34,808 nt of DNA from Verrucomicrobiota bacterium (lineage in GTDB: Bacteria > Verrucomicrobiota > Verrucomicrobiia > Opitutales > Opitutaceae). Below are positions 15,271-24,800 of this stretch, one piece after another (within the stretch, counting starts at the first letter, position 1; each line of letters begins with the position of its first letter). The position numbers and the translations under genes were made by a program. The notes below the pieces were generated by a model, which did no database searches, was not told the DNA's origin, and was given only the letters and a program-made list of their open reading frames with translations. The stretch spans positions 1 through 34,808 of the forward strand of contig JAEXPG010000059.1 of NCBI GenBank assembly GCA_023447015.1, written 5' to 3'.

Positions 15271-16017
15271 TCAGCGGGCGGCGCCCGGCGGGAGCGAGCT
15301 GCGGTTGTCGACCAGTCCGATCTCGATCGCGTAGCGGGTGAGACTCGCGACGTCGTGCAAATCGAGTTTGCGCATGAGATTCGTGCGGTGGTTGTCGACC
15401 GTCTTGACGCTGATGCCGAGCTTGGAGGCGATCTCCTTGGTGCTGTAGCTCTCGGCCACCAACTGGAGAATCTCGCGTTCGCGATCGGTGAGCAGGTCGT
15501 GGCTGGAGGCAGCGGAAGGGTTTGTCACCACGTTGAGCAGCAGCGCGGCGACGGCGGGGCCGAAATAGGTGCCGCCGTTGGAGACGGTCTGGATGCCCTT
15601 GCGGAACTCGCTCAGTCCGGCGGTCTTCTCGACGAACCCGTGCGCACCGGCCTCGAGCATCTCGCGGACGAGCACCGGATTCTCGTAGCCGGAGAAGACG
15701 AGATAGCGGGTGTTCTTGAGCTGCTTGGCCAGGCGACGCAGGAGGTCCACGCCGTTGAGGCCGGGGAGCTTCGCATCGAGGATGGCAAGGTCGGGCTTGG
15801 TCTCGAGGCAGAGGTTGTAGGCCTGCTGGCCGTCGCCGCACTCGCCGACAATCTTGTAGTTGGGATCGTTGCGAAGCATCTCCGCGAGCATCTCGCGGAT
15901 GGCGGTTTGATCCTCAATGATGACGACGCGCTTCATCTTGCTTTGGCTGGGGACGGCTTGCCGGTCTGCGGACAGCTGGCGTTCGAGAACGGACGTGGGT
16001 TTTTCTTGAGGGATCAT
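15271..16017 (-). CDS. LuxR/NarL-type DNA-binding response regulator
   Basis: This 248-aa two-component response regulator has a receiver domain (~28-150) with phospho-acceptor Asp81 in LAILDAKLPG and an acidic pair Glu35-Asp36. A LuxR-type helix-turn-helix (~175-235) contains LTDREREILQLVAESYSTKEIA and KTVDNHRTNLMRKL-type recognition-helix sequence. ATG 16017 has GGAG about 10 nt upstream. An ATG at 15936 would remove the 27-residue Gln/Ser-rich leader and start directly at the receiver fold (phospho-acceptor then Asp54); it has no ribosome binding site. No kinase is adjacent. A symmetrical CGCGAAA repeat sits 45 bp upstream of the start. Confidence 0.92.
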   Translation of the reverse strand: MIPQEKPTSVLERQLSADRQAVPSQSKMKRVVIIEDQTAIREMLAEMLRNDPNYKIVGECGDGQQAYNLCLETKPDLAILDAKLPGLNGVDLLRRLAKQLKNTRYLVFSGYENPVLVREMLEAGAHGFVEKTAGLSEFRKGIQTVSNGGTYFGPAVAALLLNVVTNPSAASSHDLLTDREREILQLVAESYSTKEIASKLGISVKTVDNHRTNLMRKLDLHDVASLTRYAIEIGLVDNRSSLPPGAAR

Positions 16018-16061
16018 CAGGTGAAGTCTCCGGATTTGGCCAGATGATCTATCGGCTATTC

Positions 16062-16077
16062 CGCGAAAAATTTCGCG
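16062..16077. promoter_or_regulatory. Palindromic CGCGAAA-AA-TTTCGCG site upstream of the LuxR-type regulator
   Basis: Perfect 7-bp arms with a 2-bp centre, followed directly by another GAAAT, so ATTTCGCGAAAT also forms a 12-bp palindrome shifted to the right. It lies 45-60 bp upstream of the response regulator start, between it and the tRNA. It could be an operator, perhaps for autoregulation. It is not a terminator since no U run follows on either strand. Confidence 0.35.
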
Positions 16078-16171
16078 AAATCTTTGGGGGAAAGGCCCCA
16101 AAGCGGGGTCGAGCGGGTTATCCGAAATCCGTCCGGGCCGGCCGCAGGTGGGGGGGCGCGCGGCGGAAAAT

Positions 16172-16246
16172 TGGTGGGTCGACCGGGATTCGAACCCGGA
16201 ACCAACGACTTAAAAGGACGCTGCTCTACCATTGAGCTATCGACCC
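16172..16246 (-). tRNA. tRNA-Lys (anticodon UUU)
   Basis: A 75-nt tRNA on the minus strand. The acceptor stem GGGTCGA pairs with TCGACCC; the D arm is GCTC/GAGC; the anticodon loop CTTTTAA gives anticodon UUU; the T arm is CCGGG-TTCGAAT-CCCGG; the discriminator is A, and the 3' CCA is encoded (16172-16174). The loop and the acceptor sequence match bacterial tRNA-Lys. The anticodon stem GCGTC/GTCGT has a U-U mismatch at 30-40 and a G-U pair at 27-43, which is weaker than usual. Confidence 0.95.
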
Positions 16247-16487
16247 AGAAAATTGAGCGGAGGTTACTAGGTGGCCTGCGCTTCCGCCGGCAAGCAGAAT
16301 TCGGGAGACAATCCGCTCAACTGAGCGGGGAAGCGCGGTCGCGGATGGCGGCGGGGCGGGCAATTGCCGGATGGGTGGTCTTCACCGGGGCGAGCGAATC
16401 GTGCGCTCGCCGGCATGTAGCTTTTCCATGCGGTGAGGGGGAGTGGCGCGCCGCGGCGGGCTCCGAGTTGGCCGGGGCTCCGCGTCG

Positions 16488-17555
16488 TCAACGGCGGACC
16501 GGCGCGGTCCGCCCGTCCACCCAGCGGCCCTCGATCATACTCAACACCGGATGGGGCGGGAAACCCTGCTCGTTGTGGTAGAGCTGGGTGGCGATGATAT
16601 CGACGGCGGTCGCCCCGATCTGCTCCAGGTTCTGGTTGATGCCCGCCGGCTCGGCGACATGGGCCAGGTTCATCTGTTCGACATCGAGCGCGGCGAAGGC
16701 GAGGGCGGAGGGGATGCGGCAGCCGGCTTGTTCGAGGGCGAGGTATTGCTTGGGGCCGAAACCGATGACGGCGTCCGGGCGCTGCCGCTTGAGCCATGTT
16801 TTCACGGCCGACGGTGCGTCGGTGTCCGCGGTGAGCATGGGCTCGAGGCGCGCGCCGCCGCGCATGTCCTGCGCGGCGCGGAATCCGCCCAGCCAGCTGA
16901 AGCCGACCCGGCTGTTCTGCGAGTCTTCCAGCATGAGCCCGATCCGGTCGTACCCCAGGCGCCGAAGATTCTCGTAGGCGGTGAGAACCCCGTGGAAGTG
17001 GTTGTGCGTCGCACGGTGCAGCTGGTGGTCCTTGTAGACGTAGCCGAGTCCGACGCAGATGAGCCGGGGCCAGTCGAGCTCGTGGGCGTAGACGGGAACC
17101 GGAAACGGAGCGATCAATACACCGCGGATGGCGCGAGTCCGGAGGACGCGGCAGGTGGCGGCGGAGGTCGCGCCGCCCGGGCCGAGCCAGAACGGTTCGA
17201 TCCGCATCCCGAGCTTCGGCGCCTGCTGGCGGGCGCCCTCGAAGAAGCCGACGCACGCGGAGTGCTTCTCCCAATCGTCCTCGGTCGGTCCGCCGCTGAG
17301 GAACCCGATGACCTCCGGAACCGACTTCTGGTGCTTGAGGCGCACCTGGGTCATGAGCGTCGAGACGAGCACGTTCGACCGGTAGCCCAATCGGTCGGCG
17401 GCGGCATGCACCCTGGCGCGAGTGGTTGGCGGGATCGAGGGATCGTTGCGCAAGGCGAGCGACACCGTGGTGTGGCTCACGCCGAGACTGCGGGCGATGT
17501 CGCGCAGGGTGGGCGAGGCCGGGTTGGCCGGTGGCTGCGGATCGGGTGGCGGCAC
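16488..17555 (-). CDS. LacI-family transcriptional regulator of the polysaccharide locus
   Basis: This 355-aa repressor-type regulator has an N-terminal LacI helix-turn-helix (~16-65; TLRDIARSLGVSHTTVSLALR and a YRSN hinge-helix region), then a periplasmic-binding-protein-like effector domain (~75-345). The central GYDRIGLML segment is typical of the family. The start is GTG at 17555; no ribosome binding site is evident. It is divergent from the TonB receptor gene, with a 240-bp gap holding one copy of a 12-bp site found also upstream of the MFS and GH28 genes. The effector is presumably a sugar from the substrate of this locus. Regulation of the neighbours is inferred from position and the shared sites. 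Confidence 0.9.
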   Translation of the reverse strand: MPPPDPQPPANPASPTLRDIARSLGVSHTTVSLALRNDPSIPPTTRARVHAAADRLGYRSNVLVSTLMTQVRLKHQKSVPEVIGFLSGGPTEDDWEKHSACVGFFEGARQQAPKLGMRIEPFWLGPGGATSAATCRVLRTRAIRGVLIAPFPVPVYAHELDWPRLICVGLGYVYKDHQLHRATHNHFHGVLTAYENLRRLGYDRIGLMLEDSQNSRVGFSWLGGFRAAQDMRGGARLEPMLTADTDAPSAVKTWLKRQRPDAVIGFGPKQYLALEQAGCRIPSALAFAALDVEQMNLAHVAEPAGINQNLEQIGATAVDIIATQLYHNEQGFPPHPVLSMIEGRWVDGRTAPVRR

Positions 17556-17598
17556 GGCGGCGATTCGACGGCGCCGAGACCACGGTGCGCAACGGCAT

Positions 17599-17610
17599 TT
17601 TACGTGGAAA
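17599..17610. promoter_or_regulatory. Putative LacI operator between lacI and the TonB receptor gene
   Basis: The sequence TTTACGTGGAAA has an imperfect palindrome with a CG near the centre. With the next five bases (to 17615) it is identical, on the opposite strand, to 17 bases upstream of GH28 (27310-27326). It lies 44 bp upstream of the lacI start and 186 bp upstream of the receptor start. Confidence 0.5.
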
Positions 17611-17795
17611 GCCGCGAGGCTCTGGCTGGACTCCCCGCGGCCGGATCAGATGCCGTGCGTCGGGCCCCCCACCTGACGCGCCCCCAACAACTGACTACTG
17701 CGCCTGTCCTTCCGCCACGCAGCGACGGCCCGCGACCCGTTCGCGGTCCGCTCCTCTGCGGACGGGACGTGGGCCCCAAGAACCCCGATTCATTC

Positions 17796-20111
17796 ATGCA
17801 CCTCGCACCCCAAACCCGGCGGCTGCTGCCGCTCGCCTGTGTCTTGTTCTCCGCGTCGACATCGCTGCTCGCGCAAACCCCCGCCGGCCCGCCTGCCGCG
17901 GCGCCCGCCGCCGAGGACGATGTCGTCGTGCTGCCCGACTTCACCGTTTCGTCGCGGACCGAGGACCGGTACCGGTCGGCCGACGCCATCTCGGCGGTTC
18001 GCGTCCGCGCGCCGCTGATCGACACCCCGAGCTCGCTGACCGTGATCACGCGCGACCTGATCGACGACCTCGCGCCCGGCCGCATCTTCGATGTCACCCG
18101 CTTCGTGGCCGGCGTGCAGGAGGGCCGCGGGATCCAGTTCCAAGATCGCATGATCATCCGCGGCTTCGAGACGCAGAACGGCGCCCGCACCGTGGACAAC
18201 TTCCTCCAGTCCGCCGATGCCGACAACGTCGAGGAGACGATGATCGAGCGCATCGAGGTGACCAAGGGCCCGAACGCCATCCTCTCGCCCGCCGGCGCCC
18301 CCGGCGGCTCGATCAACGTGGTGACCAAGTCCCCGCTCTTCGAATCCAAGCGCAGCCTCTCGGCCCAGGTCGGGATGTACGATGCGCAGAAGGTCACCCT
18401 CGATGTCGCCGGACCGTTCGCTCCGGGCAGCAACTTCGCCTACCGGCTCGTCGGCTCGCTGCAGGACACGCAGCGTTTCTGGTCCGAGGATGCGCGGCAG
18501 CGCGGCAAGTCGCTCGCGCCGATGTTCTCCTGGCGCGTCTCCGACAAGACAATGCTCACGGTGAAGTTCATCGGGGCCGAGCATTGGATCTTCCGCGAGC
18601 CGCTGCTGATCCTCGACCCGGATGTGACCGCCGACACGAGCGAGCCCTATCTGGCCCGCGGCATCTCGAAGACGGGTCGCAACGGCATCCAGCCCTGGAG
18701 CCATGTCGGCACCCACAGCGCGGATCTCTTCACCGTCCTCACCACGGCCTTGAACGACCACATCAGCCTCCGGTTCGCGGCCAACGGCCGTTACTACTAC
18801 GAGGACTCGGACCAGGAGTTCCTCGGCACGCCGAGCCTCAACAACCGCTACAATCCCTACACCGGCGAGCTGACGCAGAACTACACCTGGGCGCTGCAGG
18901 ATGCCACGCAGCCGTATGACGCGACCTCCAACCGGTATGTGTCGACGTACTCGGCGTTCTTCAACCCCGCGGCCATTCCCGCGCGCCGCGACAAGCAGTG
19001 GTCGACCCGCCGCACGGGCAGCTTCCAGTCCGATCTGGTGGCGAACTACAAGTTCGGTCCGGTGAGCTCCCAGACGGTCACCGGCCTGGCCTGGAGCCAC
19101 CAGGACGGCGACACCCGCAACAAGAACACCCCCAACGGCTCGATCCTGATCGATCTCGCGCACCCCGACGTCGTCGCCAAGCCCGACCTCCCGGCGACGT
19201 TCTCGTACCGCAACGGCAGCTCGTACCAGAACCTCCAGCTCTACCTGAACCAGCGCTTCGGCCTCCTCGACGACCGGCTGTATCTCACCGGCGGCCTGCT
19301 GCGCTATTCGACACTGACGAAGGCGTGGAATGCGCTCACCGGCGGCGGCATGAGCGTGCTCGACGACAGCAAGCAGATGTGGACCACCAGCGCGTTGTTC
19401 AAGGTCACCAAGAACGTCTCGCTCTACTACAGCCACTCGACGAACTCCTCGCCGGTCATCGCCAACAACAACCCGCTCTGGCGCGACGGAGTGCAGGACG
19501 AGGCGGGGTTCAAGACCGAGTTCTTCAACCAGCGGCTCGCGTTCAACGGCGCCTGGTTCCGAATCAACCAGACCAACGTCACGGTGCCGAACCCCGCGCG
19601 CCAGACCGACCCGACCGCGCCGGAGCAGCTCATCTCCGACCTCGGCAACAACGGGCTCGAGTTCGAGGTGATGGGCAGCCTGACGCCGAACATCTCGGTC
19701 ATCGCCAGCTACTCGCACCTCAAGATGCGCGACGCGCTCGGCCGGCATGTCCGCGGCGTGGCCGACGAGAACGCCTCGCTCCTGCTCAACTACCGCGTCG
19801 CCGACGGCCCGTGCAAGGGGCTTTCGTTCAGCGCGGGCGTGAACTACAACGGCCGTCGCGCGGGCGACGTGCCGATCAACTACACGGCGTTGCGCGTCGT
19901 CGGCCAGACCAGCTTCTTCCTCGAGCCGCAGTATGTGACGACCTTCAGCACCTCCTATAGCTGGAACAAGTGGCTCTCCACGCGCTTGAACGTCGAGAAC
20001 CTCTTCAACGACGAGGGCTACATCGCGGTCGCCGGCGGCCGGGTTTCCGGCACCGGCATCACGAGCTCTCCGGGCATCAACGTCCGCCTCACGACGACCC
20101 TCAATTTCTGA
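17796..20111 (+). CDS. TonB-dependent outer-membrane receptor
   Basis: This 771-aa outer-membrane transporter imports an oligosaccharide using TonB energy. Residues 1-27 are a signal peptide (cleavage near LLAQ-TP). A TonB-box-like stretch VVLPDFTV follows at about 45. The plug domain (~60-190) contains SLTVITRDLI, IIRGF and IERIEVTKGPNAIL motifs. The rest is the 22-strand barrel, ending in the aromatic-terminated strand RLTTTLNF. No SusD homologue is adjacent, so this is a stand-alone receptor as in many Gammaproteobacteria and Verrucomicrobiota, not a Bacteroidetes SusCD pair. The ATG is chosen because it directly precedes the signal peptide; no Shine-Dalgarno is visible. The substrate is inferred from the neighbouring enzymes. 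Confidence 0.92.
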   Translation: MHLAPQTRRLLPLACVLFSASTSLLAQTPAGPPAAAPAAEDDVVVLPDFTVSSRTEDRYRSADAISAVRVRAPLIDTPSSLTVITRDLIDDLAPGRIFDVTRFVAGVQEGRGIQFQDRMIIRGFETQNGARTVDNFLQSADADNVEETMIERIEVTKGPNAILSPAGAPGGSINVVTKSPLFESKRSLSAQVGMYDAQKVTLDVAGPFAPGSNFAYRLVGSLQDTQRFWSEDARQRGKSLAPMFSWRVSDKTMLTVKFIGAEHWIFREPLLILDPDVTADTSEPYLARGISKTGRNGIQPWSHVGTHSADLFTVLTTALNDHISLRFAANGRYYYEDSDQEFLGTPSLNNRYNPYTGELTQNYTWALQDATQPYDATSNRYVSTYSAFFNPAAIPARRDKQWSTRRTGSFQSDLVANYKFGPVSSQTVTGLAWSHQDGDTRNKNTPNGSILIDLAHPDVVAKPDLPATFSYRNGSSYQNLQLYLNQRFGLLDDRLYLTGGLLRYSTLTKAWNALTGGGMSVLDDSKQMWTTSALFKVTKNVSLYYSHSTNSSPVIANNNPLWRDGVQDEAGFKTEFFNQRLAFNGAWFRINQTNVTVPNPARQTDPTAPEQLISDLGNNGLEFEVMGSLTPNISVIASYSHLKMRDALGRHVRGVADENASLLLNYRVADGPCKGLSFSAGVNYNGRRAGDVPINYTALRVVGQTSFFLEPQYVTTFSTSYSWNKWLSTRLNVENLFNDEGYIAVAGGRVSGTGITSSPGINVRLTTTLNF

Positions 20112-20130
20112 TCGGGTTCGTGTTCACACC

Positions 20131-20167
20131 GGAGCCCCCGATCTGGTCAGGTCGGGGGCTCCTTTTT
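20131..20167 (+). terminator. Rho-independent terminator of the TonB receptor gene
   Basis: An 11-bp perfect stem (GGAGCCCCCGA with TCGGGGGCTCC) and 10-nt loop is followed by five T. It starts 20 nt after the stop and separates the receptor transcript from the MFS-GH43 transcript. Confidence 0.92.
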
Positions 20168-20187
20168 GCGACGTTCCGGGCGCGAGC

Positions 20188-20199
20188 TTTACGCGTAAA
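20188..20199. promoter_or_regulatory. Putative LacI operator upstream of the MFS transporter
   Basis: A perfect 12-bp palindrome TTTACGCGTAAA with the central CG typical of LacI operators. It lies 21 bp past the terminator and 86 bp upstream of the MFS start. The half-site TTTACG recurs in the sites at 17599 and 27315. Confidence 0.6.
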
Positions 20200-20285
20200 C
20201 TCCAAGCAGGGTTGCTCCCGCGGGCGCGGTGCGCCTCGCTGGGCGCCGCAACGGCCCCAAACACCGGCCGTGCCGGATCTCCTCC

Positions 20286-21752
20286 ATGCCCCAGCCCCTC
20301 TCCTCCATCCCCGCCGCGACCGCCGCGGACAAGCCGGTTTTCCGCGCCGGCACGTTGAGCTACGACCGTCGCGGGCTTCTCGAGGTGTTCGGCTGGCTGC
20401 TGTGGGGCGACGTGGTCTTCACGCTGATCGACAACATCGAGCCGACGATCCTGCCGATCATCCTCAAGGCGCACGGCGCCTCGAACACCGCGATCGGGCT
20501 GATCATCGTGACGTTCAACATGGTGCTCCAGGCGCTGATCATGCCGCCGCTCGGCTACTATTCGGACCGGCTGCGCACGCGCTGGGGCCGACGCATCCCG
20601 ATCCTCTTCCTCACCATCCCGTTTGTTTCGCTCTTCCTGGCGCTGACTCCCTATTCGCCGGAGATCGCGCACTGGTTTGAGCGCGTCGGGCTCGGGGGTG
20701 CGCTGGGGCTGCTCCCGGTGACCTCGGTGGTCGCGACTTTCGCGCTCTTCGTCTTCCTCTATCGCGCAGTCCAGACCGCCACCAACGTCACGTTCTTCGG
20801 GCTCCTGCGCGACGTGGTGCCGGACAACCGGATGGGGCTCTTCCTGTCGCTCTTCCGTCTTGTCGGCGCCGCGAGCACCTTCGCGATCAATTATTGGCTG
20901 CTCGGGCGGGCGGAGACCCACAGCCGACCGATCTTCATCGGCATCGCGGTGCTGAACCTCGTCGGGTTTCTGGCCATCTGCTGGTTCGTGCGGGAAGGCA
21001 CCTATCCGGCGGTGGCATCGCCGCCGCGGTCCTCCGGCGCCGGGCGCGCACCGCTCTGGTCCCATTTCGCCTGCGCCACCCGGGTCTTCGTGGCCGAATC
21101 GTACCGGCATCCGGTCTACCTTTGGACCTACTTCGTGCGGATCTGCCTCTACAGCGTGCATCTCGGGCTTTCCGCGTATGTCGTGTTTTTCCCTCGCGAG
21201 GAGCTCGGGATGGATCTCGGGGCCGTGGGGCGGATGCGGAGCTGGCCGATGCTGGCCTGGGTCTTTCTCGCGTATCCGATGGGCCGGCTCATCGACAAAC
21301 GCGGGTCGGTCGACGTGCTGCGCTGGAGCCTGATCCTGATCACCATCTTCTACGCGTTGTCGTTCTGCTTTGTCGTCGGGCCGGTGACCTACCTCTGGTC
21401 GACGCTGCTCGCCGGGATCGCGTTCTGGACCGTGATGGTCGCGCAGTTGAAACTCACCCAGGAGATCTTCCACCCGATGCGCTACAGCCAGCTGGCGGGC
21501 GCCAACACGATCATCCAGTCCGTGGTGATCGGAGCGCTGGTGATGCCGTTCGTCGGCTGGACGTTCGACGCGCTCAAGGACTGGAGCTTCACGATCGCGA
21601 TGCCGTTGGTGGGCGAGGTGACCTGTGGACGCTACCGGTTGTTGAATCTGATGATGGCGTTGCTCTTCGGTGCGGCGTGTTTCGGCGTGGTCATGGTCCG
21701 CCGGCACCGCGACCGGCTCGGCGGCCGCGACGGCTACGTGGCGCCGCTGTGA
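20286..21752 (+). CDS. Major facilitator superfamily sugar transporter
   Basis: This 488-aa inner-membrane permease has about 12 hydrophobic segments. The first cytoplasmic loop motif YSDRLRTRWGRRIPIL resembles the sugar:cation symporters of the GPH/SLC45-like branch. It likely carries sugars released in the periplasm into the cytoplasm. ATG 20286 is preferred; the frame opens at 20229 but the extra residues are basic and of low quality. The MFS stop overlaps a GTG (21749) in the frame of the next gene, and the likely GH43 start is 50 nt downstream, so both are probably one transcript controlled by the palindrome at 20188-20199. Confidence 0.88.
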   Translation: MPQPLSSIPAATAADKPVFRAGTLSYDRRGLLEVFGWLLWGDVVFTLIDNIEPTILPIILKAHGASNTAIGLIIVTFNMVLQALIMPPLGYYSDRLRTRWGRRIPILFLTIPFVSLFLALTPYSPEIAHWFERVGLGGALGLLPVTSVVATFALFVFLYRAVQTATNVTFFGLLRDVVPDNRMGLFLSLFRLVGAASTFAINYWLLGRAETHSRPIFIGIAVLNLVGFLAICWFVREGTYPAVASPPRSSGAGRAPLWSHFACATRVFVAESYRHPVYLWTYFVRICLYSVHLGLSAYVVFFPREELGMDLGAVGRMRSWPMLAWVFLAYPMGRLIDKRGSVDVLRWSLILITIFYALSFCFVVGPVTYLWSTLLAGIAFWTVMVAQLKLTQEIFHPMRYSQLAGANTIIQSVVIGALVMPFVGWTFDALKDWSFTIAMPLVGEVTCGRYRLLNLMMALLFGAACFGVVMVRRHRDRLGGRDGYVAPL

Positions 21753-21802
21753 GCGACCACGCGGCTCTGGACCTGCCGCCACCGCAAACCTACATTCCGC
21801 CG

Positions 21803-24800
21803 ATGCTCGCCCTCGTTCGCCGGCTTCTCCTCGCTCTGGCCTTCTTCGTGACGGGCGCCGCGGCGAGCGCCGACGGGGTTCTGCCGTGGGGGGATCAGGG
21901 CGACGGCACCTACCGCAATCCGATCCTGCCGGCGGACTGCTCCGATCCGGACGTGATTCGCGTCGGCGACGATTTCTATCTGGTCGCCTCGGAGTTCCAC
22001 TTCGTCGGCATCCAGGTGCTGCATTCGCGGGACCTGGTGAACTGGCGGGTGCTTGCGCGGGTCTTCGACCGCCTGCCGGTGGCGGCGAAGTACGATTCGC
22101 TGCAGGGCTACGGCGAAGGCACGTGGGCCCCCTCGCTGCGTTTTCACGATGGCCGTTTCTTCCTCTATGTCTGCACACCCCGCGAGGGATTGTTCCTCTG
22201 GACGGCGGCCGATCCGGCCGGTCCATGGCAAGGGCCAGTGACGGTCAAGGCCGTGGACCAGTGGGAGGATCCCTGTCCGTTCTGGGACGACGACGGGCAA
22301 GCCTATCTCGTGCACGGCCGGCTCGGCGCCGGACCGTTGCTCCTCCACCGGATGAGCGCCGACGGCACGCAGCTGCTCGACGACGGGATGGAGATCTACC
22401 GCGGGCCGGTCGCCGAAGGGCCGAAGCTCTTCAAGCGGAACGGCTGGTACTACATCTCGCTGCCGGAAGGCGGCGTCGAGCGCGGCGGACAGACGATCCT
22501 GCGCTCGCGCAACATCCGCGGTCCGTACGAACGCCGCGTCGTGGTACCCGATGGCGGACCACACCAGGGCGGCTTGGTCGAGCTGGCAGACGGCGATTCG
22601 TGGTTTGTCGGGTTCCAGTCGAGCGGCCAGCTTGGCCGTGTCTGCCATCTGCAGCCGGTGCGCTGGCACGACGATGACTGGCCGGTTTTCGGCGACAAGG
22701 GTCGGCCGGTTCTGAGCGCGAGGAAGCCCTCGATCAAAGGTTCCTTCGCGATCTCCCAACCCCAGACATCGGACGAGTTCTCGGACGCTGCGCTGCAACC
22801 GCAGTGGCAGTGGAACCACAACCCGATTGCGGACGCGTGGTCACTTGCCGAGCGGCCCGGCTGGTTGCGCCTGCACGGTCGCCCCGCAGCGGATCTGACG
22901 AGCGCCCGCAATACGCTGACGCAGAAACTCTGGGGCCAGGATGGCGTCTTTGTGACGAAACTGGATGCCGCAGCGCTGGCTCCGGGGCAGCGGGCCGGCC
23001 TGGCGTTCCAGTGCGGCAAGGGCTTCGAACCGGTGGGCGTCGAGCGCACGGCGAGCGGCCTGGCGGTGTTCTGGGCCGGCGGCACCGCGGCGCTCGGTTC
23101 GGCGAACGAAGTGTGGCTGCGCGCCGAGTACCGCGGCGCGGCGGCGCGACTGGCCTACAGCCTCGATGGCACGAGTTTCACCGACACCGGCGTGGCGGCC
23201 ATGCTCAAGTCGGGGCAATGGAAGGGCGCGCGGATCGCATTGTTCTGTTACGGTGAGGGCGCGGGAGCGGCGGATTTTGATTTCCTGCGATTCACACCCG
23301 GAGCGGCGCCGGTGCCGGTTGTCCTGCCGGCGACCACGCCGATCGACCGCGAGGCGCTGGTGCGCCGGCACAATCCGGTCGTGCGGCAGGTCGATCCCAC
23401 GGCGCCGCTCACGGTCGGCAACGGCGGCTTCGCGTTCACCGTCGACATCACGGGCCTGCAGACCTTCGGCGACTACTACTGGCAGCACGGGATCCCGCTG
23501 GAGACGCTGGCCCGCTGGTGCTGGACGACCGATCCGAATCCGCAGGGCTTCAAACTCGACGACACCAATCAGGACTTCGTGCAAGCGGACGGACGCACGG
23601 TCGGGTATCCGACCCGCGCGGGGACGCCCGCCAGCGATTGGCTGCGCCGCAACCCGCGCCTCCATCCGCTTGGCCAACTTTCACTCGAATGGGACAAGCC
23701 CGACGGAACGCCGCTGGCGCCCGCGGATATCCAGGAACCGGAGCAGACCCTCGACCTCTGGACCGGAATCATCACGAGCCGTTTCAAGCTCGGTGGCGTG
23801 CCGGTGCAGGTGACGACGGGCTGCCATCCGCACTCCGATCGGATCGCGGTGAAGCTCGAGTCGGAGTTGGTGAGAATGGGGAAGCTGCGCGTGCGTTTGG
23901 CGTTTCCCCGCGGCCACGACCAAAGCGTGAAGAATACACCGGCGCTCGATTGGGGGCATCCGGAGGAACACGAATCCCTCCTCAACGACGAGGCGCCTGA
24001 TGTGGGAGTGCTGTGGCTTCAGCCGGCACGAGCCGGCACCAAGCCGGCGCAACGCTCGGTCGTGATTCGTCGAGTGCTCGAGACCGAGTATCTCGTGGCG
24101 GTGTACGGCAAGCTGGAGCGCACCGGCCGGCATGCCTTCGTGCATCGAGGTGCTGCAGACTCGAGTCAGCTGGAACTGACTTTGGAGTTCACGCAGTTCG
24201 GTCCACTGGGCCCGATCGGCGCCGACCCGCTCTTTGCGGCGAGCGCGACCACGTGGGCTCGTTTTTGGCAGGGTGGGGCGGCGGTGGATTTTTCCGCCAG
24301 CACCAACCTGCTCGCGCCGAAGCTTGAGGCGCGGATCATCCTCTCGCGCTATCTGACCGCGGTGCAGTGCGCGGGCGAGGTGCCGCCGCAGGAGAGCGGG
24401 CTCACCTGCAACACCTGGTACGGCAAGCACCACACCGAGATGCTCTGGTGGCACTCCGCGCATTTCGTCCTTTGGGGACAGCCCGAGCTGGCGGCGCGCA
24501 GCCTCGACTGGTACGTCGCGCACCTGCCGGAGGCGCGGGCACTGGCGGCGAGCCGCGGGCTGCGCGGCGCGCGTTGGGCGAAGATGGTCGGCCCGGACAA
24601 TCGCGAGAGTCCCGGCGGCAATCCGCTCATCGTCTGGAACCAACCCCATCCCATCTACCTTGCCCAACTCCTGCTGCGGCAGGCGCCGTCGGCCGAGAAT
24701 CTTGCGAAGTACCGCGAGCTGGTGACCGAGACCGCCGAATGCCTCGCCTCGATGGCGACGTTTGAGCCGGCGAGCGGACGCTATGTGCTCGGGCCGCCGT

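Noticed and set aside
16389..16411. 8-bp hairpin downstream of lacI as terminator
   Set aside because: The stem GGCGAGCG/CGCTCGCC is perfect, but no U run follows on the minus strand.
17790..19748. Long minus-strand open frame across the TonB receptor
   Set aside because: It is antisense to a gene with a complete signal peptide, plug and barrel end, and its Arg/Gly/Val/Asp/Leu-rich composition is typical of shadow frames in GC-rich DNA.
20124..22226. 700-residue minus-strand open frame across the MFS and GH43 genes
   Set aside because: Pro/Arg/His/Glu-rich shadow; it spans two plus-strand genes and their gap.
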